DNA from: an uncultured Eubacteriales bacterium
Lineage (GTDB): Bacteria; Bacillota; Clostridia; Oscillospirales; Oscillospiraceae
Assembly (NCBI GenBank): GCA_958402445.1
Contig: CATXTO010000001.1
Location: 1 to 64,000, forward strand
Direction of reading: 5' to 3'
DNA: 64,000 bases
A program made the position numbers and the translations under genes. Below are positions 35,831-43,471 of the stretch, in pieces; position 1 is the stretch's first letter, and every line of letters begins with the position of its first letter. Below the pieces are notes generated by a model. That model saw nothing but the letters and a program-made list of their open reading frames with translations, searched no databases and was not told where the DNA came from.

Positions 35831-37372
35831 ATGAAGAAAAGACTACTTACTTTCGCGTTGACCCTGGTGATGCTTGTGTCTTTGTTGGGTGTTGTTTCTG
35901 CGGCGGAGCTTGCTCCGGCAGAAAAAACGGCCCGCTTCCAGGAAAAATCCAACGCCGCTCCCACCGGCCTTGTGGCGCAGGCGCAAAGCAGCGCGGATAC
36001 AAAGGATACCCGCGCCAGTGACAATTATATCATTCCCGCGCCCTGGAGCTTTGGTCAGGCAGTAGTTGTGGGACAGAAAATGCGCTTGGATATTGAGATC
36101 AATGACGCCGGCGTAGACGGCGGCTATATTGTCTCGGAAATCTATAAGGGCACCTTAAATTCCGTAGGCGAGAACGACGAGCCTGTTGGGTATTATGAGG
36201 ATAAGACCAGCAATGGTTATTATACTCTGGGGATCGGTTGGGAAACAGAAGGTCTGGCCGCAGGGGATTATGTTGTCGTTTTCGGCATCCTCGACAAGGA
36301 TTATAATGTCGTGACGGCTTCCTATGCTGACTTATATCTGAGCAAAACAGAAATCCCCCTCAAGAGCGTTGATATTTTCGTCTACGAGCTGGATGTTCTG
36401 GAGGATGCTTCGGTGGACTCCACGCCGGATCAGGTTTTGGCGGACGTGAACACCCCGTTTTCCGTGGCGCTGAATTATGAGCCCTATCACACCACGGCTG
36501 ACCGTAAATTCACAATGAGTGCTTCTGGCGCGGTCAGCGCGGCGGACGCAACCTATGTGTATGGCACGGGCGTGGCGACAGCCTCAAAGCCCGGTACCGG
36601 CACTGTGACTCTGAGCTGCGGCAATATCAGCGATACGATGACCGTATATGTGAAAAACTTGGGTACCAATGCAATTACGCCGGTGACTGCCCATGAGCTG
36701 GGCCCAGAGACCATGACCGTGATCAAGGAACCCACCGCCACAAAGGACGGAGAGGCAACCGGCATCTGCACCATCTGCGGCGAGAAGGTCTCGGTGACTC
36801 TGCCCAGAGTATTTTCGGACACCAACGGCGAGCAGTGGTATTCCGACGCGGTGGATTACTGCTATGAAAACGAGCTTGTGAACGGTGTTTCGGAGGATCG
36901 GTTCGCGCCCAGTCACAGCCTGACCAGGGGGCAGCTTGTGACCATCCTGTATCGCTTGGAAGGCGAACCGCAGACGGAAGGAACTGTGGAGTTTACGGAT
37001 GTGAAAGAAAGCTCTTTCTATTATACGGCCGTGCTTTGGGCCAGCAAAAATCAAATTGTGAATGGGTATGAAAACGGGACCTTCCAGCCCAACCGGAACA
37101 TCACCCGGGAGCAGTTGGCCACCATCCTGTTCCGCTATGTGCAATACAAGGACGCAGACAGCGGCAGCCGGTCTGATTTGGCGAATTTTGAAGATGCCGG
37201 AAAAATCAGCAACTTCGCCAAGGAGGCGTTCCAGTGGGCCGTTGAGAACGAGATTGTCAATGGCGTTACCGCGACGCAGCTCAAGCCCTATGGCCAGGCA
37301 ACCCGCGCCCAGGCGGCCCAATTGCTTTACAAGCTGACGGCTTATCTGACGCCGGCGCCTGAGGCGGAATAA
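35831..37372 (+). CDS. Secreted S-layer-homology (SLH) protein
   Basis: A 513-residue exported protein. Residues 1-25 are a signal peptide ending VVSAAE. A unique middle region (about 50-200) has no family I recognise. A Big-type Ig-like segment (about 205-275) ends in TASKPGTGTVTLSCG..., and a short CTICGE segment follows. Three SLH repeats fill the C-terminus (about 330-510): VFSDTNGEQWYSDAVDYC, TRGQLVTILYRL, ITREQLATILFRY and TRAQAAQLLYKL. SLH repeats anchor proteins to secondary wall polymer. The ATG at 35831 follows AAAGGAG and gives a proper signal peptide. Confidence 0.88.
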   Translation: MKKRLLTFALTLVMLVSLLGVVSAAELAPAEKTARFQEKSNAAPTGLVAQAQSSADTKDTRASDNYIIPAPWSFGQAVVVGQKMRLDIEINDAGVDGGYIVSEIYKGTLNSVGENDEPVGYYEDKTSNGYYTLGIGWETEGLAAGDYVVVFGILDKDYNVVTASYADLYLSKTEIPLKSVDIFVYELDVLEDASVDSTPDQVLADVNTPFSVALNYEPYHTTADRKFTMSASGAVSAADATYVYGTGVATASKPGTGTVTLSCGNISDTMTVYVKNLGTNAITPVTAHELGPETMTVIKEPTATKDGEATGICTICGEKVSVTLPRVFSDTNGEQWYSDAVDYCYENELVNGVSEDRFAPSHSLTRGQLVTILYRLEGEPQTEGTVEFTDVKESSFYYTAVLWASKNQIVNGYENGTFQPNRNITREQLATILFRYVQYKDADSGSRSDLANFEDAGKISNFAKEAFQWAVENEIVNGVTATQLKPYGQATRAQAAQLLYKLTAYLTPAPEAE

Positions 37373-37446
37373 GTGGGAAAAGCCGGAACTTGTCCAGAAA
37401 TTTGTGCAAGATAGGAAACAATGACACAAAATCTTGTAAAATACTC

Positions 37447-37475
37447 TTGACAATTCGGGGAATTTCATCTATAAT
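37447..37475 (+). promoter_or_regulatory. Promoter of rpsU
   Basis: TTGACA (37447-37452), 17-base spacer, TATAAT (37470-37475), both perfect matches, followed by a leader of about 60 bases. Confidence 0.85.
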
Positions 37476-37544
37476 TCAGAAAGCCATGAAGTGGCCCTGA
37501 AAGCATCCTGGATTGAGCCGGATGCGCCGGAGGGAGGGAAACCA

Positions 37545-37727
37545 ATGTCTGAAATTCGCGTAAAGGAGAACGAATCTCTGGAAAGCGCTCTGAGAAGATT
37601 TAAGCGTAGTTGCGCCAAGGAAGGTGTCATCGCCGAAGTCAAAAAGAGAGAGCATTACGTGAGCCCCAGCTTAAAGCGAAAGCAGAAATCTGAGGCGGCT
37701 CGGAAAAACAAGAGAAAGTTCTACTAA
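37545..37727 (+). CDS. rpsU: 30S ribosomal protein S21
   Basis: A 60-residue basic protein with the S21 block ESLESALRRFKRSCAKEGV followed by EVKKREHYVSPSLKRKQK. It is an RNA-binding small-subunit protein near the anti-Shine-Dalgarno region. The ATG at 37545 follows GGAGGGAAACCA and gives the usual S21 length; an upstream in-frame ATG adds unconserved residues. It is monocistronic between its own promoter and a terminator. Confidence 0.95.
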   Translation: MSEIRVKENESLESALRRFKRSCAKEGVIAEVKKREHYVSPSLKRKQKSEAARKNKRKFY

Positions 37728-37750
37728 TCCCTTACTCCGTAATTTAAACT

Positions 37751-37786
37751 AAAAAGGCTCCTTACACAGGTAAGGAGCCTTTTTTG
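37751..37786. terminator. Intrinsic terminator after rpsU
   Basis: A 15-bp stem (37751-37765 with 37770-37784) with an ACAG loop. A-run before and T-run after make it bidirectional, serving rpsU and the convergent gene at 37823. Confidence 0.92.
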
Positions 37787-37822
37787 AGGTTTCACTAGAA
37801 TTCAATTAAATAGACATTCCGA

Positions 37823-38551
37823 TCAGGTCTGCCGCATTTGCTGCCAAGGGGCTACGGCCCGGGTGGCGCCAAATTCCTCGCAGGCGTCCAGCTTTTCCTG
37901 GAGGCTGCCAGGGATGTCAAAGAGATTGATGCGGATACCTTCTTCTGTTTTTTCCGTGAAGTACTGACACAGAAGCCCCGGGTCTTGGAACAAGGCGTGC
38001 TGCGTGCTCTCAACCTGCAATAGGTCGGGGCTTTCTGGGATAATTTGTGTGCCCTGTGCCCCCACCTCCAGGCGGCAGCCGTTTCCGCTGGCTTCCAGCC
38101 AGAGCTCCCGGCCCCCATAATGGGATAGGGCCTGCGCCGGAGTTTGGTAACAGGGGAGAGGCGGAAGGAAGATTGCGGCCTCCGGCAGCTGGGCGTAGAG
38201 CTCCGGCATACCAATGGCGGTCCCCACGGCGGTGCAATGCCGGGTCAGCAGGATAGCCAGGGATAGGGTCTCCTCCGTAGGCGGCCGCTCAAAGTCCAGC
38301 AGAATGCCCTCGGCGCCGGTCTTCTGAAGCAGCGCCGCGGTCTCCCGGCATACTTGCTCCAAGCTATGGCCGTTCCATGGGATTTGGTCGTCTAAGATGA
38401 GCAGGCTTTCCGGCGGCAGGGAGTTGGGCTGATTGCTCAATCCTGTCCCCGATGCGGAAAAGTGGCACGCCATCCAGGCTACATGGGGAGGCAACCGGGA
38501 ACAACTGGAGAAATCGGCGGCTGTCATGGCCAGATACAGTGGAATCGACAA
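37823..38551 (-). CDS. Uncharacterised protein, possibly TIM-barrel (GH18-like)
   Basis: A 242-residue protein I do not recognise. No signal peptide or membrane segment is clear. The segment GAEGILLDFERPPTEE resembles the D-x-x-x-D-x-E strand of glycosidase family 18-type barrels, and strands such as AVGTAIGMPELYAQ and ELWLEASGNGC would fit alternate beta/alpha units. This resemblance is weak and could be chance. The start is a TTG at 38551 with an AGGAGG ribosome site nine bases upstream. It is divergent from yqeG, whose predicted promoter overlaps its start. Confidence 0.55.
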   Translation of the reverse strand: MSIPLYLAMTAADFSSCSRLPPHVAWMACHFSASGTGLSNQPNSLPPESLLILDDQIPWNGHSLEQVCRETAALLQKTGAEGILLDFERPPTEETLSLAILLTRHCTAVGTAIGMPELYAQLPEAAIFLPPLPCYQTPAQALSHYGGRELWLEASGNGCRLEVGAQGTQIIPESPDLLQVESTQHALFQDPGLLCQYFTEKTEEGIRINLFDIPGSLQEKLDACEEFGATRAVAPWQQMRQT

Positions 38552-38580
38552 TGGACAACACCTCCTGGGTGTGATATAAT
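38552..38580 (+). promoter_or_regulatory. Promoter of the yqeG-aminopeptidase unit
   Basis: TGGACA (38552-38557), 17-base spacer, TATAAT (38575-38580). It overlaps the ribosome site of the divergent gene, so the two may interfere. Confidence 0.65.
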
Positions 38581-38677
38581 GGCAAAAACGAGTGTGTATC
38601 AGACGGTTATCCCTCCAAGGGGGGTGGAGACCGGTTGCTGGGCCTTTATTTCACAGTATGAACGCAAGAGGTTTTTT

Positions 38678-39181
38678 ATGAGCTTTTCTCTGCTGCCCCA
38701 GGCAATCTTTTCTTCTGTGCCGGAAATTACCCTGGACTACTTACATGCCAGGGGAATCGCTCTGCTGATGCTGGATTTTGATAACACCATTGTCCCTTAT
38801 ACCACCAGCGTGCCGACGGAACGGATGCGACGCTGGCTGGACGCAATGCGAGGCTCTGACGTGCGTTTGTGTGTGGTATCAAACAGCCGGAAGCCCCGCG
38901 TGGCTATCTTCTGCCAGACTTACGGCATTCCCTGTGTCACCCACGCTAAAAAGCCCTTCTCAAAGGGCATCCATCAATGCCTAGAGCGGTTTCAGCTACA
39001 GCCGAACCAGTGCGCGTTGGTGGGAGATCAAATTTTTACCGACGTCCTGGGCGCCAATTGTGCGAACGTCAGCTCATTCCTTGTCCCTGCGATTTGGAAT
39101 CATACGATTTTGCTGAAGCTGCGTCACATACTGGAATTGCCCTTTATTTTTTTAGCCAGAGGAAGGAGCGTTTCCCAATGA
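38678..39181 (+). CDS. yqeG: YqeG-family HAD phosphatase
   Basis: A 167-residue HAD-IIIA phosphatase. Motif I is LMLDFDNTIVPY, motif II is CVVSNSRKPR, the lysine lies in HAKKPFSKG and motif III is LVGDQIFTDVLGAN. YqeG proteins are conserved in Firmicutes; related enzymes dephosphorylate phosphatidylglycerophosphate, but function here is not proven. The ATG at 38678 follows AAGAGG. The stop overlaps the next start (ATGA). Confidence 0.85.
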   Translation: MSFSLLPQAIFSSVPEITLDYLHARGIALLMLDFDNTIVPYTTSVPTERMRRWLDAMRGSDVRLCVVSNSRKPRVAIFCQTYGIPCVTHAKKPFSKGIHQCLERFQLQPNQCALVGDQIFTDVLGANCANVSSFLVPAIWNHTILLKLRHILELPFIFLARGRSVSQ

Positions 39182-40257
39182 AAAATCTTGATAAGTACAA
39201 ATCCCTGCTGAAGGATGGCCTGGATGGCCTCCTCCTCACCAGCCGGTATAGCCGGCACTACGCCGCGGAGTTCGATATTGCGGAGGGCGTTGCCCTGGTT
39301 TCCGCAGCCGGTTGCCGGTATTTTACGGACAGCCGGTATATCGAGTCTGCGGAGGCGAACTTACATGGATTTGAAGTCTTGCCTGTGGATCGTAAGCGCT
39401 CCTATTTTGACCGCCTGAATGAGGCCTGCGCCGACTTTGGCCTGAAGACGCTGGGCTATGAGGAGGCTTATCTGACAGTCGCGGAATTTAGAAGCTATGA
39501 AGAGAATTTGAAAGTAGAGTTTCGCCCTTGTCAATTCGCCATTAATGCTTTCCGGGCGCAAAAGGAACCCTGGGAGTTGACGCTCATGGAGAAAGCCCAG
39601 AACATTACAGACCGGGCCTTCTCTGAGATCTTAACGCGGATTCATGTGGGAATGACGGAAAAAGAACTTTGCGCAGAGCTCATTTACTGCCTGTATAAAA
39701 ATGGTGCCGACGGATTGTCTTTTGACCCCATCGTGGTCTCAGGCCCCAACACCAGCATGCCCCATGGAGTCCCGGGAGACCGAAAAATCCAGGCAGGAGA
39801 CTTCATTACGATGGATTTTGGCGTTCTTTACCAGGGCTATTGCTCCGATATGACCAGAACCGTGGCTGTGGGATATGCAACCGAGGAAATGAAGCGGGTA
39901 TACCAAACTGTGCTGGACGCGCAGAAAGCCGGTATCGCCGCCTCAAAAGCCGGCGTCACGGGCAGCCAGGTGGACGGAGCCGCCAGAAAGGTGATTGCCG
40001 ACGCTGGGTATGGGGATTACTTCGGACATGGCTATGGTCACAGCTTGGGCCTGGAGATTCACGAGGCGCCAAACTGCAATCCCAGCGGGAATGTGCCCAT
40101 GCCTGCAGGAGCGGTGTGCTCGGCGGAGCCCGGTATCTACCTTCCCGGGAAATTCGGGGTCCGAATTGAGGATGTTGTGATCTTCCAGGCGGATGGATGC
40201 CGGGATATCACCGGAAGTCCGCGGGAATTGATTGTATTAGATGGGAAAGATGCGTAA
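39178..40257 (+). CDS. Xaa-Pro aminopeptidase-family metallopeptidase (M24B)
   Basis: A 359-residue peptidase that removes residues before proline. The N-terminal creatinase domain (1-125, FDIAEGVALVSAAG, YFTDSRYIESAE) precedes the pita-bread catalytic domain with DFITMDFGVLYQGYCSDMTRT, GHGYGHSLGLEIHEAP and the metal-binding glutamates in SAEPGIYL and VRIEDVV. Metal ligands D-D-H-E-E all appear present. The ATG at 39178 overlaps the yqeG stop. efp follows, the common Firmicutes pairing, in which this peptidase may help process proline-rich products. Confidence 0.9.
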   Translation: MKNLDKYKSLLKDGLDGLLLTSRYSRHYAAEFDIAEGVALVSAAGCRYFTDSRYIESAEANLHGFEVLPVDRKRSYFDRLNEACADFGLKTLGYEEAYLTVAEFRSYEENLKVEFRPCQFAINAFRAQKEPWELTLMEKAQNITDRAFSEILTRIHVGMTEKELCAELIYCLYKNGADGLSFDPIVVSGPNTSMPHGVPGDRKIQAGDFITMDFGVLYQGYCSDMTRTVAVGYATEEMKRVYQTVLDAQKAGIAASKAGVTGSQVDGAARKVIADAGYGDYFGHGYGHSLGLEIHEAPNCNPSGNVPMPAGAVCSAEPGIYLPGKFGVRIEDVVIFQADGCRDITGSPRELIVLDGKDA

Positions 40258-40263
40258 AATAGC

Positions 40264-40292
40264 TTGAATTTCTCAGCAATATGGGTTAAAAT
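40264..40292 (+). promoter_or_regulatory. Promoter of efp
   Basis: TTGAAT (40264-40269), 17-base spacer, TAAAAT (40287-40292), giving a leader of about 55 bases. Confidence 0.65.
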
Positions 40293-40356
40293 AGACTAGG
40301 AATTTTATGAGCGCCGGTATACGCCTGTCTGCCGGTGGAAGACGAGGAGGAATAAT

Positions 40357-40920
40357 ATGATTTCTGTCAGTGATTTCAGAAATGGCGTTACGTTTGATAT
40401 GGACGGCAAGGTTATGCAAATTGTGGAGTTTCAGCACGTAAAGCCCGGTAAGGGCGCGGCGTTTGTTCGAGTCAAAATGCGTAACGTCATTACCGGCGCC
40501 GTTATAGAGACCACCTTCAACCCAAACGACAAATATCCTACGGCTTATATTGAGCGCAAAAAAATGGAATACTCCTACTCGGACGGAGACCTGTACTATT
40601 TCATGGACATGGAAACCTATGAAATGACGCCAATTGAAAAAAGCGTTTTGGATGACAGTTTCCGCTTTGTAAAGGAAAACGACCAGTGCACCATTATGTC
40701 CTATAAAGGCAACGTCTTTGGGGTGGAAGCGCCTAATTTTGTGGATTTGACCATTACCAAAACCGAGCCTGGCTTTGCAGGCAATACGGCGACCAATGCC
40801 ACAAAACCGGCGACAGTGGAGACCGGCGCGGAAATTAAGGTGCCGCTGTTCGTCAATGAAGGCGATAAGATTTCAATCGATACGCGGACAGGGGAATATT
40901 TAGGTCGTTCTAAGACTTAA
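40357..40920 (+). CDS. efp: Elongation factor P
   Basis: A 187-residue translation factor that relieves ribosome stalling at polyproline. It has the KOW-like N-domain with the loop KPGKGAAFVR (candidate modified Lys near 32), two OB domains, TVETGAEIKVPLFVNEGDKISIDTRTGEY at the end split over domain III. A GAGGAGGAATAAT ribosome site precedes the ATG. Eighteen bases separate it from the zinc-ribbon gene. Confidence 0.95.
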   Translation: MISVSDFRNGVTFDMDGKVMQIVEFQHVKPGKGAAFVRVKMRNVITGAVIETTFNPNDKYPTAYIERKKMEYSYSDGDLYYFMDMETYEMTPIEKSVLDDSFRFVKENDQCTIMSYKGNVFGVEAPNFVDLTITKTEPGFAGNTATNATKPATVETGAEIKVPLFVNEGDKISIDTRTGEYLGRSKT

Positions 40921-40938
40921 CCAATAAAGGAGAAGACT

Positions 40939-41376
40939 ATGACATTATCTGAGAAATCCGCTTACCTGAAGGGCCTGATGGAAGGTATGCAACTGGAAAC
41001 GGAGTCCAACGAGGGAAAATTGATTGCTGCCATTGTGGATTTGCTGGGCGATATGGCGAAGACCATCACCGAAGTAGAGGAAACTACCTTTGCCGTCTCG
41101 GATGAGCTCGACGAAATCGAAGAGGAATTGGACGCGGTCTACGATTACATTGCCGAGGAAGAGGATTTCTTTGATGGGGAAGACCTGGACGATGACGAGG
41201 AAGACCTGGAGGATCTTGAGGACGAGGATTATGACTTTGACGACTCTGCTGTTTATGAGGTAGAGTGTAAATGCGGCGAAGTCATAGATTTTGATGAGGA
41301 GACCCTGGAATCGGGAAGTATTGTCTGCCCGAATTGCGGAGAGGTTCTTGAGTTCACGGAAGAGGAAGAAGAGTAA
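40939..41376 (+). CDS. CD1247-type acidic zinc-ribbon protein
   Basis: A 145-residue protein. The N-terminal helical block TLSEKSAYLKGLMEGMQLE matches the CD1247 N-terminal domain of Clostridia. A central tract is extremely rich in Asp/Glu. The C-terminus is a zinc ribbon (CKCGE...CPNCGE). Function is unknown; acidic plus zinc-ribbon architecture suggests a nucleic-acid or RNA-polymerase partner, which is inference. It is co-transcribed with efp. Confidence 0.8.
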   Translation: MTLSEKSAYLKGLMEGMQLETESNEGKLIAAIVDLLGDMAKTITEVEETTFAVSDELDEIEEELDAVYDYIAEEEDFFDGEDLDDDEEDLEDLEDEDYDFDDSAVYEVECKCGEVIDFDEETLESGSIVCPNCGEVLEFTEEEEE

Positions 41377-41402
41377 GGCTTTTTAAGTTGTTGTGGGGGA
41401 TT

Positions 41403-41433
41403 GGGGGAACTGCCGCATTTGCGGCGGTCCCCC
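41403..41433. terminator. GC-rich hairpin after the efp operon
   Basis: GGGGGA-AC-TGCCGC pairs with GCGGCG-GTCCCCC (41403-41416 with 41421-41433, one bulge). There is no real T-run, so terminator function is moderate. Confidence 0.55.
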
Positions 41434-41512
41434 GTTCGTCTGCTGAATTCGCTTTCTTCCTCCTATATGGAAGGGTGCAAAAGAGAAAATTTTGAAATTA
41501 ATTGGTGGCTGG

Positions 41513-41541
41513 TTGACAAAATTAGGTTCCTGTGGTACTAT
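41513..41541 (+). promoter_or_regulatory. Promoter of the tRNA-Ser pair
   Basis: TTGACA (41513-41518), 17-base spacer, TACTAT (41536-41541), 18 bases before the first tRNA. Confidence 0.75.
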
Positions 41542-41558
41542 AAAAGGGCGTCTGAAAC

Positions 41559-41647
41559 GGAGAGATGTCCGAGCGGTTTAAGGAGCTGGTCTTGAAAACC
41601 AGTGACTCAGCAATGAGCCGTGGGTTCGAATCCCACTCTCTCCGCCA
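41559..41647 (+). tRNA. tRNA-Ser (anticodon UGA)
   Basis: An 89-base class II tRNA. The acceptor GGAGAGA pairs with TCTCTCC, followed by the G discriminator required for serine and an encoded CCA. The anticodon loop CTTGAAA gives TGA, a long variable arm follows, and the T-loop GTTCGAATC is intact. Confidence 0.97.
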
Positions 41648-41686
41648 ACTTTTCTCCAGGATGAACTTAATATTGCTATCTGATTC

Positions 41687-41778
41687 GGAGTGATACCCAA
41701 GAGGCCGAAGGGGCTCCCCTGCTAAGGGAGTAGGCGCCTAATCAGCGCGCGAGAGTTCAAATCTCTCTCACTCCGCCA
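41687..41778 (+). tRNA. tRNA-Ser (anticodon GCU)
   Basis: A 92-base class II tRNA. The acceptor GGAGTGA pairs with TCACTCC, then discriminator G and encoded CCA. The anticodon arm CTCCC-CTGCTAA-GGGAG gives GCT. A long variable arm and the T-loop GTTCAAATC are present. It lies 39 bases after tRNA-Ser(UGA) and ends directly in a terminator. Confidence 0.97.
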
Positions 41779-41818
41779 AAGACCGGTGAAAAGAAATAAC
41801 TTTTCACCGGTCTTTTTT
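41778..41818 (+). terminator. Intrinsic terminator of the tRNA-Ser operon
   Basis: A 16-bp stem (41778-41793 with 41800-41815), AAATAA loop, then TTTT. Confidence 0.93.
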
Positions 41819-41881
41819 AATATTTTCAGTAAAATATAGAACGATTTACGAAATTTAAAAAACTACTTTTTTGTTGCCACC

Positions 41882-42160
41882 TCACTTTTTTCCCCTACAG
41901 CTTTTAGATAGGTTTTGAAGGCTTGGAGAAATACCGCCATTGTTTTGCTTTGGACGAACTACGGCTAGAGCTAAAACACCAGGAAGAGTTAAAGCTGCAT
42001 GCCGAGAAATGATGGGACCACAAATATGAGATTGGTTGAACGGGATTACTCTGCTTTTGCGCCTGGGACAAAAGCATATGTAACATGCCAGCAATGTCCC
42101 GTACGGATTTTGGGGATAGTTTTTCGGAGAGCTGATTGTAAAACCGCTCAATTTGACTGG
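41882..42160 (-). pseudogene. Decayed tyrosine-recombinase (integrase) fragment
   Basis: On the minus strand, one frame (about 42152-42029) reads SQIERFYNQLSEKLSPKSV followed by RDIAGMLHMLLSQAQK, the SAM-like core-binding domain of phage/ICE integrases. The stretch then breaks; a different frame near 41950-41885 reads MAVFLQAFKTYLKAV, like the start of an integrase catalytic domain. There is no start codon region, no R-H-R-Y catalytic core and at least one frameshift. It lies about 100 bases after tRNA-Ser(GCU), a classic integration site. Confidence 0.7.
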
Positions 42161-42208
42161 CGCAGAGGTTTTGTGGGCCACCGTTTTTGTGGGTTTCCGC
42201 GCATAAGT

Positions 42209-42238
42209 CCCGCGGCGCCGGCAAGAGGGCGCCGCGGG
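42209..42238 (-). terminator. Hairpin after the ECF S-component gene
   Basis: An 11-bp perfect GC stem (42209-42219 with 42228-42238), extended by a second outer pairing of GCATAAGT with ACTTATGC (42201-42208 with 42247-42254), which includes the stop codon. No T-run follows on the minus strand. Confidence 0.6.
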
Positions 42239-42247
42239 GAAGGCCAC

Positions 42248-43051
42248 TTATGCAGTTTTTTGGAATAGACCCGCGTGCTGGAGTGCGGGCCGCAAAGCCA
42301 GATAAAATACGCTGGCCGCTGCAACAGCAACCAGAGCGTTAACCAGTGTCGTAATGGCGCCGATTTTCGCCCAGGTCATGGCGATGTCCTGCGGGATACC
42401 CAGGACATAGGTTTTATAGAAAAAGCCGACAAGGGGATCCGCTATTACATTGAACGCCATGCCGGCGGCAGTGGACACCACGGTGCCCAACATCAACTGT
42501 TTTCTGCTGTGCTCCCGGCTTAGATGAAATCCCTTTTGCGCTACGAGTCCCACAATGAGTCCGATGCAGAGCTTCAGAAGAAAGGTTTTCGGTGCGCTGG
42601 TGACATAGCCGGAGGTGAGGTCCGCGATGGTCATACCCACAGCTCCGGATATTCCGCCCCAGAATCCGCCCAGAAACAGAGCCGCTAACACGCAAAATAC
42701 ATTGCCAAGATGAAATGCGGTTTTTTCGGTGCCGGCCGGGATGTCAAATTTAAAGAAAGAAAAACCGATGTAGCACAGTGCGGCGAACAGCGAGGCCAGG
42801 GCCAAGGTCCGGATGTCCGTTTTTTCTCTGCGGCTGCTATTTTGCAGGCGCAACAGGCCGGACACGACCAGAATCCCGCCCAGAAGCGCAACGATTAGGC
42901 TCAGCGCATACAGATAAACCTGAGACTCCGGCGCTGCCGCAGTGATGGCGCTTGCTCGGGACAACACGCTGGACACAACGCCTGCGACCAGCAGAATCGC
43001 CCCAGCAGCGACCGTTACCGCCCCGGTGCGCTTTGCAATCATTTGTTTCAT
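42248..43051 (-). CDS. ECF transporter S component
   Basis: A 267-residue membrane protein. An N-terminal pair of helices (about 8-60) precedes a canonical S-component of about six helices starting LALASLFAALCYIGFSFFKFDI. The block FHLGNVFCVLAALFLGGFWGGISGAVGM and GYVTSAPKTFLLK is typical of vitamin/precursor S components. The substrate is unknown; no riboswitch precedes it to tell. The ATG at 43051 has a GGAGGTTATATCC ribosome site; a longer start at 43129 has none. A TATAAT lies on the minus strand at 43091-43086. Energising EcfAT subunits must be encoded elsewhere. Confidence 0.85.
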   Translation of the reverse strand: MKQMIAKRTGAVTVAAGAILLVAGVVSSVLSRASAITAAAPESQVYLYALSLIVALLGGILVVSGLLRLQNSSRREKTDIRTLALASLFAALCYIGFSFFKFDIPAGTEKTAFHLGNVFCVLAALFLGGFWGGISGAVGMTIADLTSGYVTSAPKTFLLKLCIGLIVGLVAQKGFHLSREHSRKQLMLGTVVSTAAGMAFNVIADPLVGFFYKTYVLGIPQDIAMTWAKIGAITTLVNALVAVAAASVFYLALRPALQHAGLFQKTA

Positions 43052-43230
43052 GGATATAACCTCCAAACCATTATTTTCTCGCACCATTATAGTCCAGACT
43101 GGCAATAAGAAAAGAGCCAGTTTTATCAAATTTCATCAGGCCAAAAAAGAAGGATAAAACTAAAAAGCGATGCGATCTAATGTAGCTTTAGACATAATTG
43201 AAATATTGTCCAAAGATATGTAAATTTTTC

Positions 43231-43259
43231 TTGCAAGGAAGATAAGATTCTGCTATGAT
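43231..43259 (+). promoter_or_regulatory. Promoter of the riboswitch-ATPase unit
   Basis: TTGCAA (43231-43236), 17-base spacer, TATGAT (43254-43259); start of transcription expected near 43266. Confidence 0.75.
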
Positions 43260-43267
43260 GGGAATAA

Positions 43268-43424
43268 GAAAAAGTGAGCCCAACCGGGCTTCTCATGAGG
43301 GAGTAGTTGCGTGCGTTATCCGCACGGGCTAAGTCAACATGCATGGCGTGTACAGCGCCTGGCTTAGCAACCTTCAACGAGACTCATGTGCAGGGAGAAC
43401 TGTGCATGGGACTCGCTTTTTTTA
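43268..43424 (+). promoter_or_regulatory. yybP-ykoY manganese riboswitch with terminator
   Basis: The leader contains the conserved GGGAGTAG after a CATGAG arm, a GTGCG/CGCAC hairpin (near 43310-43325), a GCTAAG/CTTAGC stem (43328-43369) enclosing CATGC/GCGTG, and CAACCTTCAACGAGACTCATG. CATGAG (43295-43300) can pair with CTCATG (43383-43388) as P1. The alternative is a 15-base terminator stem (43379-43393 with 43400-43414) followed by GCTTTTTTT. P1 and terminator share bases, so Mn2+ binding should stabilise P1 and allow readthrough. The class is known to sense Mn2+ and to precede cation-export ATPases. Confidence 0.85.
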
Positions 43425-43471
43425 TCAAACTATAGCTGGAACGGCTAAATATTCAGAAAGGAAGAAAACAA

